Positions 62,915 to 64,000 of a DNA stretch of 64,000 nucleotides are shown here, piece after piece. Each line of letters begins with the position of its first letter. The first letter of the stretch is position 1. The position numbers were made by a program, and so were the translations under genes. This stretch comes from Aquimarina sediminis (GTDB lineage: Bacteria > Bacteroidota > Bacteroidia > Flavobacteriales > Flavobacteriaceae), in NCBI RefSeq assembly GCF_002895435.1, contig NZ_POYJ01000001.1, positions 868,001-932,000 on the forward strand, in the 5' to 3' direction. The notes under the pieces were generated by a model. It worked only from the letters and a program-made list of their open reading frames with translations, had not been told where the DNA came from and searched no databases.

Positions 62915-63475
62915 CTACATCCCTAACATTTCTTTTTTGAGCCCTTTGTCTGCAGGTTTGTCACCAATCCATATATTGAATAGAGCTTCTTTGAAGTCCA
63001 TTCCTTTAATATATCCCTTTTCTTTACCGTCTTTATAGATTACACTTCCCTTTCCTTTTTCGTATACTATGTCGTATATCTGTCCTACTTCGATTTCGTT
63101 ATTTATAAAGCCTATAAATTTTTCAATTCTTTCGTTATACAGTTCTAATTTACCTTTAGTTGATTTTTTAAACCCTTCTCTCAACGCAGTTGCCATTTTA
63201 GCCCTAGACATCATACCTGATAAGATATGTAATTTGATCGCCATAGTTTCGTTAGCTTTGGCTATACTAGCTGCGTTTTTACTTTTTTTCTTAAGATATA
63301 GAGCTCCTGCATAGATATCAAAAAAGAATTTTTCTCTAATACCCGCTCCGTTAATTGACAAGTCTTCACCATTAAACTGTACAGTGTTGGGTAATGTAGC
63401 ATCCCCAACTTTAGTCTGAGCCTGAGTTGATACAATTGTCAATAAAACGAGAAGTAATGTGCTGAGTTTTTTCAT
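62915..63475 (-). CDS. Chalcone-isomerase-like exported protein, paralogue 3
   Basis: The start is set at the ATG at 63475 because it begins a clean signal peptide (MKKLSTLLLVLLTIVSTQAQ); an in-frame ATG at 63505 would add ten residues and abut the upstream stop. The body follows the family (VGDATLPNTVQFNGEDLSINGAGIREKFFFDIYAGALYLKKK, MAIKLHILSGMMSRAKMATALREGF, GYIKGMDFKEALFNIWIGDKPA). It is the most divergent of the three copies. It may be co-transcribed with the BrkB gene that ends just upstream. Confidence 0.87.
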   Translation of the reverse strand: MKKLSTLLLVLLTIVSTQAQTKVGDATLPNTVQFNGEDLSINGAGIREKFFFDIYAGALYLKKKSKNAASIAKANETMAIKLHILSGMMSRAKMATALREGFKKSTKGKLELYNERIEKFIGFINNEIEVGQIYDIVYEKGKGSVIYKDGKEKGYIKGMDFKEALFNIWIGDKPADKGLKKEMLGM

Positions 63476-63505
63476 TTTCTTAATTATTAAAATAGTGTTA
63501 ATCAA

Positions 63506-64000
63506 TTATGTACTAAAATTTTTTCTGAGTTGATTTAATGATGCATTTAGTTCAAAACCAAGTAAAACCAAATTGGCATTCAACCATATATACAGCATTA
63601 ATATCAACATTGCTCCAATGGACCCATACAACTTATTATAATTTGAAAAATTATCTATATAAATACCAAACAGATAAGTGGTAACTATAATCAAAAAAGT
63701 AGTCATAAAAGCTCCCGGAGAGAAAAACTTATTCTGTCTCCCTTCAGAAGTTCCAAAATAGAATAAAGTAGCAATAATAACAAATATCATAAAAACAAAT
63801 AGTGCATATTTCCCTATTGTTAACCAAAAAACAGTATCATTTACTACTCCCATTTTATTTAAATCATCTACTAAATATGAAAAATACAGGGTTCCTATAA
63901 CGGTTATAAGCAATAAAGATGCCACAATAATAGAGACCCCTAATGCTACTAGGTATTGTCTTACAAAATTTCTATTAAGGGTTACATGATAAGAGTACTC
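63506..64000 (-). CDS. YihY/BrkB family inner-membrane protein, cut by the window end
   Basis: The frame stays open to the right edge, so only the C-terminal ~164 residues are visible and the start lies outside. Hydrophobic segments are seen in VALGVSIIVASLLLITVIGTLYF, YALFVFMIFVIIATLFYFG, AFMTTFLIIVTTYLFGIYI and GSIGAMLILMLYIWLNANLVLLGFELNASL. The last carries the YIWLNANLVLLGFELNA motif typical of the C-terminus of this family (elsewhere SY.LLLGAELNA). The proteins are polytopic and of uncertain function, formerly misnamed RNase BN. Confidence 0.88.
   Translation of the reverse strand, partial: EYSYHVTLNRNFVRQYLVALGVSIIVASLLLITVIGTLYFSYLVDDLNKMGVVNDTVFWLTIGKYALFVFMIFVIIATLFYFGTSEGRQNKFFSPGAFMTTFLIIVTTYLFGIYIDNFSNYNKLYGSIGAMLILMLYIWLNANLVLLGFELNASLNQLRKNFST

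Noticed and set aside
1-64000. tRNA or rRNA genes, IS elements, integrases
   Set aside because: No cloverleaf-like or rRNA sequence and no transposase or recombinase motif was recognised in the window.

Overview
The window is AT-rich and comes from a member of the Bacteroidota, most likely a marine Flavobacteriaceae species. This rests on type IX secretion (T9SS) C-terminal sorting domains, SprB-type repeats, an Oar-like TonB-dependent receptor, families largely confined to this phylum (DUF6261- and DUF6495-like proteins) and a TTTG-N19-TAnnTTTG promoter in front of rpsF. Family names come from motif and layout recognition only; no database search was run.

Region 1 (11-7721, minus strand) is a compact seven-gene operon without signal peptides. 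It encodes a YopT-like (C58) cysteine protease, a papain-like cysteine protease, a long-chain type polyprenyl diphosphate synthase, and four beta-rich proteins that may have a TULIP-like lipid-binding fold. I do not know this combination. An AraC regulator and a DUF3291 protein follow.

Region 2 (about 9.7-43.1 kb, nearly all minus strand) looks like a polymorphic-toxin locus with its own surface apparatus. From upstream to downstream it holds a 1592-residue beta-rich exported protein, an FN3 protein, a SprB-repeat/T9SS protein, a PKD lipoprotein and a lipocalin-like lipoprotein. Then come two paralogues (747 and 1284 residues) sharing the first 489 residues at about 97% identity but with unrelated tails. 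Between and behind them are toxin and immunity genes: an ExE ADP-ribosyltransferase (ART) with a small partner; a signal-peptide ART directly followed by a NADAR-domain protein; a 5'-truncated PD-(D/E)XK nuclease toxin tail with a partner of unknown fold; and SUKH-type immunity genes, one frameshifted. An outer-membrane beta-barrel/coiled-coil protein lies at the far end. Near-identical 36-nt hairpins stand at 12.4 and 43.1 kb in opposite orientation. A four-helix-bundle gene with purine/pyrimidine-rich inverted flanks interrupts the operon at 31.9-32.8 kb.

Region 3 (43.2-56.5 kb) is mostly housekeeping: a lipoprotein, hisS, a MacB-type permease, a DUF6495 protein, an M20 peptidase, an Oar-like TonB receptor, rpsF-rpsR-rplI, a LytTR response regulator and priA.

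Region 4 (56.8-64 kb) holds a T9SS-secreted subtilisin with two chitin-binding-type modules, a divergent DUF5077/DUF3472 lipoprotein carrying a similar module, three chalcone-isomerase-like paralogues, a DUF2147 protein and a BrkB/YihY gene cut by the window edge.

The strongest candidates for an undescribed system are the FN3-headed toxin locus, including the ART/NADAR pair in which immunity may work by reversing ADP-ribosylation, and the TULIP-like/prenyl-synthase/protease operon.
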